A stretch of 64,000 bases of DNA from Chaetoceros tenuissimus (lineage: Eukaryota > Bacillariophyta > Thalassiosirophyceae > Chaetocerotales > Chaetocerotaceae): NCBI GenBank assembly GCA_021927905.1, contig BLLK01000045.1:2976001-3040000 (forward strand), given 5' to 3'. The position numbers and the translations under genes are program-made. Of the stretch, positions 1 through 10,335 are shown in pieces (position 1 is the first letter of the stretch; each line of letters starts with the position of its first letter). The notes under the pieces were generated by a model. The model was not told the origin of the DNA and ran no database searches. It was given only the letters and a program-made list of their open reading frames with translations.

Positions 1-2519
1 GGTGAAGTAGACTCTCAATCAGTTGGAACACATCCCTCTCTTCAGCACACCGAAGATGATCTGAGAGAAATGGCACTGGTCAGAGAAGGGGCTCGGTACC
101 TACAAGAGAAGTGTTTTGATACGATTTCTCAAATTTCTCGGTCACTAATGTTATGTGCAGCTGCAAGTTCAGGTGCGAGTTACAACTTACTTTCAAAGCT
201 GAGAGAGAAACAGGAAAAAGAGAATGCGCGGAAACAAGCACCTGGTGACGACGATGACTCTTCAAAGGGATCTGGAGGAAATATGACAGTGAAATCTGTT
301 TCGACTATTGGGAATATCGTTGGCGGTATCATGAATAAGAATAAGGACATGGCTTCACACACAGGTGGCTTCAGAATCCCTGAGTCTCCTCGTGCTCAAC
401 GTCAGATCCCACAATTGACTTTAGGGGAGGACGATGGGGATGGAATCGTGGAATATTGGCAAACATCTATTGCAGCGGAAAGGAGAAAGAATATGAATCC
501 ATCGCCAAGGGAGCTAAATGATAGTGGATCCAAACCCCCACGACGTGGATGGAACAGTAAAGGAGTACCAAGCACTCCAACTAGGTTAGCAAATACTTCC
601 AACTTTAGGGGTTCTTCTCCACTTGCTGCAAAATCTCCAAGGCAAGATGACATGTCGATTATCTCATTTGCCGAGGAGTCTCTTCGTGGTGACCCTCAAA
701 CGAATCAGAAGTTCGAAGATACTTTGAACACTGCCTTTGAAATTATGGAATCAAAGAGTCTCAAAAAGGCACTAGAGTACCTCGTTGCATGCAGTCTTCT
801 CACTCCATCACCTAGAGATATAGCAACATTTCTTCGTCTCTACCAAACAAGGATTGATACAGCTGTTCTTGGTGATTATCTAGGAGAGGGAGGCAAGGAT
901 GGTGATGAAGTAGAACACTACAACTTAATTCGCTTCTATTACACATCCGCGATCTCTTTTGTCGGCATGAATGTGGAGCAAGGGTAAGTCTTTTTCTGAA
1001 ATTCATGTACACTTCAACTCACGTCTCATGTAGTTGCTAATCGCTGCCATTCTGTTTTAGACTTCGCCACTTCCTTACCAACTGTGGCTTTCGTTTACCT
1101 GGAGAAGCTCAGAAGATTGATAGAATTATGACTACATTTTCTCAATGTTATTGGGAGGATAATGCAGGAGATCACGGGCGATGCCCTTTCCAAGATCAAG
1201 ATACTGTGTTTTTGATTGCATTTGCAATTATTATGCTGAACACTGATCTTCATAAACAGTCCATGTTTGCTGCGCCTCCAGGTCAGTCGAAATCAAAACA
1301 GAAACAACGAAAGAAAATGACAAAGCAAGAGTTTCTGAACAATTTGCGCGGTGTTGGGCATTCGGAGGATCTGTCCAAGGAATACTTATCAAACATTTAT
1401 GACTCCATTGAGAAGAATTCCATCGCTATCTATAAAGCACCAGAGAGTCATTCATTCCTTGATGGTGCACGTGGGAAGAAGACAATCAAATTCGCCACTG
1501 GAGAAACAGGTCATATTATTAAGGGCAATCTCGATCTTGCGGGCATGGTACGCCATATAATTAAGAGCGTGAAACCAAGCCAAGAACTTCTTCGTGGTCT
1601 ATCTGCTCATGAACATCCATACCTTACAATAAAGAACAAGAGGAAGAAAAAGACTAGGCGTCACATGGTACCTGAAGAATTGGTCCGTGCTGCATTCTCT
1701 TCTCTTTGGCATCATTTCCATGGTACAATCAATAGTGCATTAGATGCCGCACACTTAGATCCAAAGGGCCTTGAAAATTGTTTAGATGTGCTAATGTACT
1801 GTCTTTGCACAACCATTTGCCTGGACATGACAGTGGAACGTAACGCATTCACATCCCAATTAGTGAGAGTTAAGTTCTTCCGCGAAAATAGAGGCCTCGA
1901 AGAGGAAGAGGAGGATAAGGAATCACGTCCCTCCAAAAGGATCAGGGACCACTTGGATTACAAGAACGATCCATGGTATGTGCGAATCGAAAAGGCAGCT
2001 GAATCCTACAACGAGAATGCGAAAATTACTGCTCTGGACGAAGTAGATAATATGTTCAAGAAGCTTCACGCATCTCTCAAGGTGGATTCCACATTGAAAC
2101 AGGAAATGATCAGAATAGCTCGAAGAATTAGAAACGGCCAGATTCTTCTGAATGATCCTACAAGATACTTCCTCAGAGAAGGTGAATTGAAGAAAAGATG
2201 CAACAGAAGTGGTCGAAATATTGAATACACATTCTTTCTCTTTTCTGATGTGTTGATCTACTCACATAAATCAGGGGGGATGTACAAAATCCACGGAGAG
2301 CTACCATTACACAGAATGAAAATCAACGAATTACATGGAGCCAAACAGAAGAAATCATTCCATATAATTCATCCTCGTAAGTCGTTCATTGTAACTGCAC
2401 AAACGGCTGTTGACAAGGACATGTGGCAATCAATAATTAATACTGCAATCCACAGAGAAGTTCAAAGGAAAGCAAGAATTGAGGGGGCTAGACAAAATTC
2501 CGCTGCATATGAACGATAA
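1..2519 (+). CDS. ARF guanine-nucleotide exchange factor (Sec7-PH), 5' partial
   Basis: The reading frame is open from base 1, so the gene begins outside the window. Two exons are seen, 1-983 and 1061-2519, with a 77-bp GTAAGT...TTTTAG intron; the join restores the codon for Gly before LRHFLTNC. The visible 813 residues hold a Sec7 domain from about residue 240. It contains FRLPGEAQ, whose Glu is the catalytic residue that expels GDP from ARF, and the hallmark MLNTDLH. A Lys/Gln-rich insert follows NTDLH. A PH domain lies near the C-terminus (about 690-800: YFLREGELKKRC to MWQSIINTA), expected to bind phosphoinositides. The N-terminal part is low complexity. The Sec7-then-PH order resembles cytohesin-type factors, but the large N-terminus and insert make the subfamily uncertain. 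Expected role: activation of ARF in vesicle budding at Golgi or endosomes. The family call is firm. Confidence 0.9.
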
Positions 2520-2645
2520 GAACTTATAATTGTACTTTTATATCATCTATCTCCTGTGTCTTTATGTATACATGTCTTTCATATAATTCTATCCCAGTAT
2601 GTCTTGTATATAACATTAAGTTCTTCATTATCAATAGCGTTTCAT

Positions 2646-3623
2646 TCATTTGTATCTCGAAATGAATCCCTTTTTGTAGCAATAATCCATAGCAGAAGCA
2701 GCAGCACCAAATAAAAACAAACTTTCTAAACCACTAAAGAGGGCTTGCTGGCTCATGGCAAAATCAAAATAACCAAATGGAGCCCCACAGTTCAAAGGAA
2801 TGGCATCACAATAGTAACTAACCCTAACTCTACTCAAAGTCCTTACAAGCACAAATGAGCTAATGACAAATAAAGGAAGGAGTTCATTGCTTTCTTCTCC
2901 TTCCCTTATACTGAACCTATAAATCACTGCAAATAGAGCAGCAGCCAAGGATCCAGTATCTGTATCAAATTCCCACTGTGCAATACCATTAGGAATTGTT
3001 TTCCCTGGAAAATAATAGTCATGCAAGAAAGCTACAGGGGTCACTGCTACCCCTCCACTTAGCAAACCTACAATTAAAGCCTTGGAAGATTCAAACAATT
3101 CAGCAGCTGTCAATTCTTTCTTAGCCTGTTTCTTCACAGCTTCGACAGCTTGGTCTTGTGCTTTTGTAAGTTGAAACGTTTTCGTAGTTGCAACATCAGA
3201 TTTTGTATTGGAAGCAGCGTCAGCTAATGCTGCAGCGACTACTGGATCATTTGCGAGATCTTCCCCTAACACATCTGCTAAATATGATTCTTTTGAAAGT
3301 GGTGTCCTCTTCTTTTCCATAGTATTTACTTCCTTGATTCGCACACCTGTCGACGTCTGCTTTTCTTTGGATTGAAATATTTCAGGAAATGGGTTTTTAA
3401 AACCTGGCTTGTTTTCCGAAGGAGATGACTTTTGACGTAGTACAAATGTTCGAGATTTTCCATCAAGGCTGTTGAGCATATCTTCTTCTGTCTTTTTCTT
3501 CATAGCTAGCGAAGTAGGAGTGGAAGATGTTGCTTTCTCGATGGATAGAGGTGTTGGTGCAAATGCACCTTCAGTGCTTCCTACAGAAAGCAGAAGAAAG
3601 AGTGTGGGTACATGCATTCTCAT
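2646..3623 (-). CDS. Plastid-targeted membrane protein of unknown function
   Basis: Intronless, 325 residues. The N-terminus is a signal peptide (MRMHVPTLFLLLSVGSTEG) followed directly by AFAPTP, the Phe-containing cleavage motif that diatoms use for import into complex plastids, then a Ser/Thr/Lys-rich transit-like stretch. Residues about 40-165 are hydrophilic and Ala/Lys rich. The C-terminal half contains several hydrophobic segments (around ALIVGLLSGGVAVTPVAF, SLAAALFAVIYRF, LLPLFVISSFVLV, and the last 40 residues), so it is probably an integral membrane protein. I do not recognise a named family with certainty; it may belong to a conserved plant and algal plastid family. It ends 126 bp from the convergent ARF-GEF gene. 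Targeting is inferred from the presequence alone. Confidence 0.8.
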   Translation of the reverse strand: MRMHVPTLFLLLSVGSTEGAFAPTPLSIEKATSSTPTSLAMKKKTEEDMLNSLDGKSRTFVLRQKSSPSENKPGFKNPFPEIFQSKEKQTSTGVRIKEVNTMEKKRTPLSKESYLADVLGEDLANDPVVAAALADAASNTKSDVATTKTFQLTKAQDQAVEAVKKQAKKELTAAELFESSKALIVGLLSGGVAVTPVAFLHDYYFPGKTIPNGIAQWEFDTDTGSLAAALFAVIYRFSIREGEESNELLPLFVISSFVLVRTLSRVRVSYYCDAIPLNCGAPFGYFDFAMSQQALFSGLESLFLFGAAASAMDYCYKKGFISRYK

Positions 3624-4258
3624 GTCTGTTTAATAAAGTGACTACTATGTAGCTTTAGCTTTGAAGCAAGATTTCCAATATGGATGTTTGGCTGTGTTAT
3701 TATGCTTCAATTTGTTCTTTGCGTTTTGTTCATCAGCCCCCATCATCGGCTCGCCGTATCCTATGCGGGTCTATGCAAAAGGTCAATGACGTGGACAAAG
3801 AGATGGGACTCAATCCCATATCGATAGGGATGATAAACCAAAACAATGACGGGAGTAGACTAAGAACACCCTGGAATTCATTAAAAAAGCATAGCATTTA
3901 TGTAGTAAATAAAATTGAAGCTAGCAAGACAGCATACAGCAATTTAAAAACTAACAAAATACCGACTCAACCGGCCTTCACGGGCTTGCCATCTGTTTTT
4001 GCTTTTTCCATGAAAAAGAAATTTCAAGATATCAACTTCATAATATAAGGAAGAACTTCTTCATGAACTACAATGAAATTAACACATTCTCCCTAATATC
4101 TATAATCAGATGTTCAATGCTTACATGGTATACCCACTCTACGCAAATGTAGTTCACAACATGTTCAAAAGGTAACTAAGTTAGTTAATTCATTTATTTT
4201 ACGATTATTCCAATGACGCTCCTTGCGCTAGTAATATTACGTCCACAGATTTCCCAAT
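3624..4258. other. Intergenic, holds one degraded dispersed element
   Basis: There is no supported gene. A 122-codon plus-strand frame (3680-4048) runs through it but overlaps a reverse copy of the dispersed element and shows no domain. Confidence 0.6.
3891..3996 (-). repeat. Dispersed element, copy 1 (diverged)
   Basis: On the minus strand it reads ACAGATGGC..., then a GCTGTATGC block and an ATGCT-like end. It shares the order of blocks with the copies in the MYND array but is shorter and diverged. No MYND gene is adjacent. Confidence 0.5.
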
Positions 4259-5925
4259 TTAAATACGAATTTGATATCCACCCGCTTTTGTAATGTATCG
4301 TACCCATCTATTGGTATTGTAACCAGATTTATCATACACACGCAAAAAGCGCACATTTACTCCACTTGAAGTAAACATTGGTACTTGGAAATCAACATTG
4401 ATGGGTGGTCTAACCCATGCCTTGTTGCGTGTTGTTGGCATAAGATCAATGTCAGCTCCAATCATACATTCCGCTTTTCCTGGGAATTTCTTGATTCTCC
4501 AAATGATTGCAGATTGTTCTGGTTCATACTTTGCTCGTCCAAATGAAGTCTTGATCTTGGTCTTTGCTGTATTCTTTGGTACTGGAATCTTGATAACCAC
4601 GTGTGTTGCAAAGAGGCGTGTATTATATGTAGAAATTGCCTTGAGGTTGATGGATACTCTGTCACATTGGGTAAATTTGTCGTTAGAGAAGAAAGATATA
4701 TAAAAAATAAATATATAAATGTATTTCCATCACTCATGACTTACCTATTCTGATCCTGCATTTCTCTCACAGCAGGAATAATCTTGAATGGCAAGTTAAT
4801 ATTATCCGTGACACGATATCTCATCAACTCGAATTCACCATCCGGTGGAATGAAGGTAATGGTTCTATCCGCATCAAACTTTCCTAGTCTGACACATCGA
4901 TGAAAGGTACAGTCATCAATCTCAACACCAGGCTTGCGATTACTACTGGCCTCCTTTTCAATGACAAGTTTATCATTCAACCCGAATTTACATTCAGGCA
5001 TACCAGTCAATTTGGTATTCATCTGTACTTGTGCAGTAACCTCCATTCTCAAGATATCCCCTTGACTACTCATGAGCAAATTGATAGATTCCAAAACATC
5101 AATATAAACTTCATTCCTCTTATGCCGAATCCCTTCTCTTCTCCAGTCAATCGCTCCGGTAATTTGCGAAGTCAATTCGGATGCATCAGGTTCATCCTGC
5201 TGTCTAATATTCCCTAAATTAATATAGAGACGTAATACATCCACAGCACAATTTTGAGGATATCCATAGTCCATAGTTTCATCCATGAGTTCGTAAATGA
5301 GTGTCATATTGTTTCTTATGGAGTTATCATCAAATTCTTCTCCAAGGTATGCCTTTAGGATTGTGATTTTTTGAAATAGGTATTCGAATACTAGGGCTGG
5401 GTTGACGTTTGCTCTTGTGATTGCTACAAAGTACATGTTGAGATGGCGTGTGTAGAGGAAGGAGCAGTTTTCGATGCGTTTGACAGGTGCTTGTGTTCCT
5501 GTTTCTTTGGCAGCAATTACCTGTTGATATAGGTATGATATAGTTTTAGTGAGTAAATTACAATTCATGATGTAATTATAGAATGAAAAAGAGGGACTGA
5601 TATTGGTTTGACTACGCATAGGACTGACTTCATCAGTCCAGTCAAGGAGTAGATAGACTCACCTGCAGACGAAAAGAATCTGCAGCAGCTCGACTGACAT
5701 CGTCTCTATAAAGTTATAAAGTAAAGGTTAGCCAATGAATAATGGATACCGAAGTAATGTAATAGAAGCAATGAAGCTCTGACAAGAAAGCAAAGCCAAG
5801 GCTATCATGCAATGCACATCCTAATCTAGAAACATTCATATTTCTCTGGTTCATATTACTCACCTATATTGACGGGAGATCATAACATCTCCCTTATGAT
5901 TCAGAACCAGTATCATGGAAATCAT
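4259..5925 (-). CDS. AP2M1: AP-2 complex subunit mu (clathrin adaptor medium chain)
   Basis: There are four exons on the minus strand: 5864-5925, 5663-5705, 4745-5520 and 4259-4658. All three introns have GTGAG/GTAAG donors and AG acceptors, and the joins keep frame, giving 426 residues; animal AP-2 mu is about 435. The first exon gives MISMILVLNHKGDVMISRQYR-like sequence, the conserved mu start. Residues after about 150 include ITGAIDWRREGIRHKRNE, the start of the mu homology domain, then SGQ-type beta strands, GMPECKFGLNDK, FIPPDGEFELMRYR and the terminal KWVRYI-like stretch (RWVRYITKAGGYQIRI). These match AP-2 rather than AP-1 mu. The product recognises Tyr-based sorting signals in cargo and binds PIP2 at the plasma membrane for clathrin-mediated endocytosis. 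It is divergent from RAB5. Start choice rests on exact alignment of the N-terminus in length with the family. Confidence 0.93.
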
Positions 5926-6471
5926 GGCTCTATATTATTTGTGTAGTGTAGGTAGTATTATTGGTACTTTGTATATCTTGTCAATGTTCAATGATATGTC
6001 AACAAAAGTAGTTGCGTCTCTTGTCTCAGCCAACTCTCGTTACTTTTGCTCCCTTCTTTTCTTGTACAATCACTACTAGACTATGCAGTATAACACAGTA
6101 TCAAAATGAAAAGACGTGACTGATACGTGCAATGCAAAGGTAATCTTTGTAATGCAAGTCTTGTTGCAAACAACATGTTACAATCGTGGAGTTTCGCTCC
6201 TGGTTTTCATTTCAATCTCAGAAAAAAGGCCTCTTGGCGGTAGATTTAATTTCGTGTCAATAAGGGTCATTTTGATAAAATAGCCAGAGACACCATGAAC
6301 TTAACTACGTACGAGGAGCGAAAAAGAACAACACGCAAAAGCAACACGAAGGCAATCAACAGAACACCATCTTCTTCTTTTACTCGTAATTCATTCCTAT
6401 AAATATATATACAAAGCTTGTATCTAGAATAAAGCCTACACAAATAATACTATACATATCTACAACATAAA
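5926..6471. promoter_or_regulatory. Shared 546-bp divergent promoter of AP-2 mu and RAB5
   Basis: No gene lies between the two start codons. A TATA-like run (TATAAATATATATAC) sits at about 6399-6415, roughly 60 bp before the RAB5 ATG. No clear TATA was seen on the AP-2 side. Confidence 0.5.
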
Positions 6472-7270
6472 ATGAGCAACAGAGTCTGTCATTTTAAATT
6501 AGTACTCCTCGGAGATGCAGCAGTAGGAAAATCATGTCTCGTGGTCCGATTCGTGAGAGATGAATTCTTTGAATTTCAGGAACCGACTATTGGAGGTACG
6601 TTACTTAGCTTCTGTTTATATATGGTAGTCTCATCATGGATCAAGTGATTTATAAGCAATGATGCTGCTAGAAGCAATACAAGCCTTCTATCCATCTATA
6701 ATCTCATGATTCTCACACGTACGCATGACTCTGGATGAAAGAATGGAATCTCGTTGACACCACCCATCAATAGCCAAACTCACTCAACTCCTTTTCATAA
6801 ATTTTACAGCGGCGTTCCTGACTCAAACTGTACAATGTGAAGATGCAACCGTCAAATATGAAATCTGGGACACAGCAGGCCAAGAACGATACCGATCACT
6901 TGCACCCATGTACTACCGCGGGGCAGCGGCTGCCATCGTCGTGTACGACATTACAGACCCTGATTCATTCGCAGGGGCGAAATCGTGGGTCAAGGAATTG
7001 CAACGTAGAGGTGATCCAAATGTAATCATTGCATTAGCGGGAAATAAAGCCGATTTGGAACAGAGGAGAAAGATTTCACAAGAAGAGGCGGAGAGTTATG
7101 CGGAAGAGAATGGGATTTTGCATTTGGTGACTTCTGCCAAGGATGGGACGAATGTCAAGAGTCTTTTTGTGGAAATTGCCAAAAAGTTGCCAAAGAATCC
7201 ACCACAAGTGGAACGAGAAGCGTTTCCAATTAGTGCTTCGAATAATGAGAGTACCAAGTCTTGTTGTTAA
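6472..7270 (+). CDS. RAB5: Rab5-type small GTPase
   Basis: Two exons, 6472-6595 and 6810-7270, with a 214-bp intron; the join rebuilds the Ala codon in the effector region [11 protein letters not shown]. The product is 194 residues. All G motifs are present: GDAAVGKS (P-loop), the switch-I Thr in [14 protein letters not shown] with the catalytic Gln, NKADL and TSAKDG. The C-terminus is STKSCC, two Cys for geranylgeranylation. The AAFLTQTV effector stretch and [15 protein letters not shown] are typical of Rab5. Rab5 directs clathrin-coated vesicle fusion with early endosomes, which fits its divergent pairing with the AP-2 mu gene. Rab5 and Rab21/22 are close relatives, but Rab5 is clearly the best reading. 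Confidence 0.92.
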
Positions 7271-7629
7271 ATAGGAGTTATGTGAATGGATGAAGGTAGA
7301 GGTCGAGGTAGTTTGATTTTATGATATCTACTATGAGCTAACTTCGCGAGGATTGTGAAATATAAGTCACTTTAGATTTAGGTTTGAAGAAGGGAATATG
7401 ATAGTCTCTCATCTCTTTTCTGTACAACTTTTGACTAATTTATTTACTACTTCATTTTGGAATCTTGTAAAAATACAAACAAAAGAAATACTAAGGTATA
7501 CCAAATAATAATAATAAGTACAATGTTTATATTATGAAACAGAAAGGTTGACTAATATTGATGGATGGTAGCATGTTTAAGCCTGGTAGATTCGATAGAT
7601 GGAACTAATGGTCCTTTTTACATTGAAGA

Positions 7630-7759
7630 ACAATACGGAATTCGTGGCCAAATTTGAAGCATTCATGTATGCAAAGTGTTGCAACTCATTTAAGATGGCA
7701 TACAGCAATCAAAATATCTCGTCAAATTAATTCAGCCGCAAGGTTGGTCGCCATCTGTT
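7630..7759 (-). repeat. Dispersed element, copy 2
   Basis: On the minus strand it shows ACAGATGGC, CCAACCTTGCGGC, TTGCTGTATGCCATCTTA, then TGCA...ATGAATGC and a GAATTCCG-like end. The block order is the same as in the plus-strand copies. Confidence 0.65.
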
Positions 7760-7784
7760 TTGTTTTTGCATTTTCTGGTCTGGC

Positions 7785-7978
7785 AAGAACAGTTTCGAAT
7801 TCATTGGAATTCATCTCAAATTTTACAGCATTCATATATTTCAAATGTTCTGATACAGATAAAATGACTTACAGCAAACATAGAATAATATCGCCTGATA
7901 ATACAAAGTCGATCTCGAGGACTGACCTACGATGAAGTATGCGTAGTGTTGAAGTTGTGGGGTCATGTCATCTGTTTT
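7785..7978 (-). repeat. Dispersed element, copy 3
   Basis: On the minus strand it shows ACAGATGAC, a TTTGCTGTAAGTCAT block, GAACATTTGAAATATATGAATGC and GAATTCCAATG. It is more diverged than copy 2. Confidence 0.55.
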
Positions 7979-8265
7979 TGCATTTCTCGATAGGTAGGTA
8001 AAATAATTTTCATTTGAACATTATCTACATCAGCAAAAGGGGGAAAATGTATGAAATATTACGATGCGAATTTATTTTTAGGGTAACCTACTCGTAGCTA
8101 CTCTACCAGCTCCAATGGCATCTTTCACCATAGCTCATTGAAGTATTTCTTAGCATCTCTATTGCATGTCTTGACCTTTTCCATATCTAGGCTTTTCCTT
8201 TTCGGATCACAGGTGGTTCCAATACCTCTAATTCTACTACGAATGCCCCGAGCATAGAACTGCTT

Positions 8266-9669
8266 TCATATATTCACTTTCTCCAAGAGATGTGAAGGCA
8301 TCTGTTTGACTACACCTTGAAGTTGCTTGAAACATTTATTTGCATCTTTCTTGCATTTTTTGACTGAAACTTTTCCCGAGCTATCCAAAGGAAGAATCAC
8401 AGAATCAAGCCAATACGGAGAGAACACATCTACATTTTGGAAACTAATGGCAATCATGATACTATTCGGATCTCGTTTGCGAGCCTCCAATAGCCGTGGA
8501 TCATTGTGAACATCAAATTCATTCTTTGCCAGAAATTCTCGCTCGTGTTTGGGTACAATTGCCGCAATGTTATTGTTCTGATCTCTTATTTCCGTAAGTA
8601 ATTTGACCTTGTACTCTAGCATCTCAGCAATCTTCCCAGGCACTTTCCCCAATTTGAGGAAAATTTTTATTCCGTGGGTCAAATGGAGAGGTTTCTCGCT
8701 AAAGAGCTGGAGGGCATTTCGAAGAAACATAGAATATGAAGGAGATTGTTTCATATACTCTATTTGGTTTTGGAGATTGCGTTCTCGAATTACTGTCCAA
8801 TTCTGAAATAGATCTGATTTCAGATGAATTCGTAAACATGAAGTTTGGAGAAAGAGCATACTATGACGATCGTAATTTTCTCCCGGAGCGAAGTGTGTAG
8901 GTTGGTAAAATCCAAGCTTCTCCCCAAAATCTGTGCAAGTAACGTAAGCAATCTGTACGCACTTTCGATCACTGGCTTCTTGATGGTAGATTGCGAGAAT
9001 TTTTTCTTCATCAAGACCACTAATTGGAATGGCTTTTGGTTCTTCCGCAAGCACAAAAGTCTTTGCATTATAGTTGAATTCAAGCACAATTGAAACAACC
9101 TTTGTCGGTGGCTGCTGTTCACGTTCCTTTTTCGTTAGTGCGGAGTTCACTATGAAATGGAGCAAAAACAATGCCTTACGCTTCCACTGGAGCTCCAGTA
9201 GATTCCGAATTCTTGCCTCAGCTGGGCTCAACAATATTGAAACAACTTCTTCATATGCGATAATCTGCTTGCATGTCTCTTTATGTCTTGGCCAAGACGC
9301 CACTTGGCACTCTCTACTGCAGTAGTGTGAGAATTCACATTTAGAGCAAACTTTTAGTTTGCAGCCTACGTCAGCACAGTTCCTACCGCAATTTTCACAA
9401 AAGACTACAGACTCATCATAACCTCGGAGCTCCTTCATCTTGTTTTGGAGATATCTCTTGTCACTTGAATTATCAGCTGTCGAGTTACCTGTAGTAGAGT
9501 TGTTTCTGCACACAGTCTTATGGGTCTTCCAATGCTTTACTTGACATTCTCGGCTGCAATAGAATGTTTCAATGTCAACATCAAGGCAACCACGGCAACG
9601 TTTCGTGGCTCCTTCCTTTTGACATGCTGCACAGATGTTAGTAGGATTCACTGTAGGTTCAGATGACAT
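8266..9669 (-). CDS. Double MYND-finger protein (array member 1, C-type alpha)
   Basis: Intronless, 467 residues from the ATG at 9669 (MSSEPTVNPT). An in-frame ATG further up at 9696 is possible, but the paralogues all start close to the first finger. Finger 1 is CAACQKEGATKRCRGCLD...FYCSRECQ..HWKTHKTVC, the 'KRCRGC' variant. Finger 2 is CENCGRNCADVGC...CSKCEFSHYCSRECQ..W..HKETC. The remaining roughly 330 residues form a domain shared by all array members, with LKSDLFQNW, HLTHGIKIFLKLGKVPGKIAE and a C-terminus of the form CFKQLQ..V..MPS.LLEKV. MYND fingers bind zinc and usually proline-rich peptides; the C-terminal domain has no function I can name. The last residues are VNI instead of VSM/VSL. 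Confidence 0.85.
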   Translation of the reverse strand: MSSEPTVNPTNICAACQKEGATKRCRGCLDVDIETFYCSRECQVKHWKTHKTVCRNNSTTGNSTADNSSDKRYLQNKMKELRGYDESVVFCENCGRNCADVGCKLKVCSKCEFSHYCSRECQVASWPRHKETCKQIIAYEEVVSILLSPAEARIRNLLELQWKRKALFLLHFIVNSALTKKEREQQPPTKVVSIVLEFNYNAKTFVLAEEPKAIPISGLDEEKILAIYHQEASDRKCVQIAYVTCTDFGEKLGFYQPTHFAPGENYDRHSMLFLQTSCLRIHLKSDLFQNWTVIRERNLQNQIEYMKQSPSYSMFLRNALQLFSEKPLHLTHGIKIFLKLGKVPGKIAEMLEYKVKLLTEIRDQNNNIAAIVPKHEREFLAKNEFDVHNDPRLLEARKRDPNSIMIAISFQNVDVFSPYWLDSVILPLDSSGKVSVKKCKKDANKCFKQLQGVVKQMPSHLLEKVNI

Positions 9670-9822
9670 GATGAAATGAATTGGTCGAAAGGACAATGCT
9701 GCAGTTTAGTTCCAGCTACTAGGTAGAATGACTGTGTTTTCTAGGCTAGTTGAAGAAAAGTATTTGAATTCCCACACCCGGACGAAAAAGCCAAAGAACC
9801 GGAAAGAACATATTGGAAGCAT

Positions 9823-9850
9823 AGGCCATTTCAGTCGTATGTCATTGGGT
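9823..9850 (-). promoter_or_regulatory. MYND promoter module for the 9669 start
   Basis: Minus strand: CCCAATGACATAC then AAATGGCCTAT, about 155 bp before the ATG. Confidence 0.6.
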
Positions 9851-10045
9851 CATATTTCAATTTTTCAAATTCTACTTCTATTTCGTGTCGCTTGCATTTT
9901 ATTAAAAGTGCACATAATACTTACTTAGAACGGTGACCCACAACAACAGTATAGTTTTCAAAGTAAATGAATTGAAAAATACCTCCGAGGTTAGGAACTT
10001 GCGAACTTCGAATATGAGACTGAAGATCTCGAGAATAGTCTGGAA

Positions 10046-10190
10046 TTCTAATTGGAAGCATTCATATATTGTAAATGTTTCAATTGCAGCAAGATGGCAT
10101 AATAGCAAACAAAACATTAATAAAGACTATAAGTAAGTGACTTCATGGCTGGGTTGGCTGTAAGGTAGACAGAATGCTTCAGCCATCTGT
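10046..10190 (-). repeat. Dispersed element, copy 4
   Basis: On the minus strand it shows ACAGATGGC, a GTTTGCTATTATGCCATCTTGC block, ATTTACAATATATGAATGC and GAATTCCAGAC. It lies between the two minus-strand MYND genes, on their strand. Confidence 0.65.
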
Positions 10191-10335
10191 TTTGCATTTT
10201 ATTTAGTTCATCATCGGACAACAGAAGAAATCTTTTGAAACCAAAACTTCTCCAATCTCTAGACACATAGTTCACATGATCATCAATCTTACAAGAGGTA
10301 AGGAGATATTTAGCAACTTTGATAGAGTCATTAGT

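Larger units (their letters stand above)
7271..8265. other. Gene-free 1-kb spacer with two minus-strand dispersed elements
   Basis: It holds the RAB5 3' end and two reverse copies of the dispersed element (7630-7759 and 7785-7978). The 93-codon frame at 7654-7935 lies across these copies and is not taken as a gene. Confidence 0.6.

Noticed and set aside
3680-4048. 122-codon plus-strand frame as a gene.
   Set aside because: It overlaps a reverse dispersed element, has no domain, and composition is like the spacer.
7654-7935. 93-codon plus-strand frame as a gene.
   Set aside because: It is made of two reverse dispersed elements.
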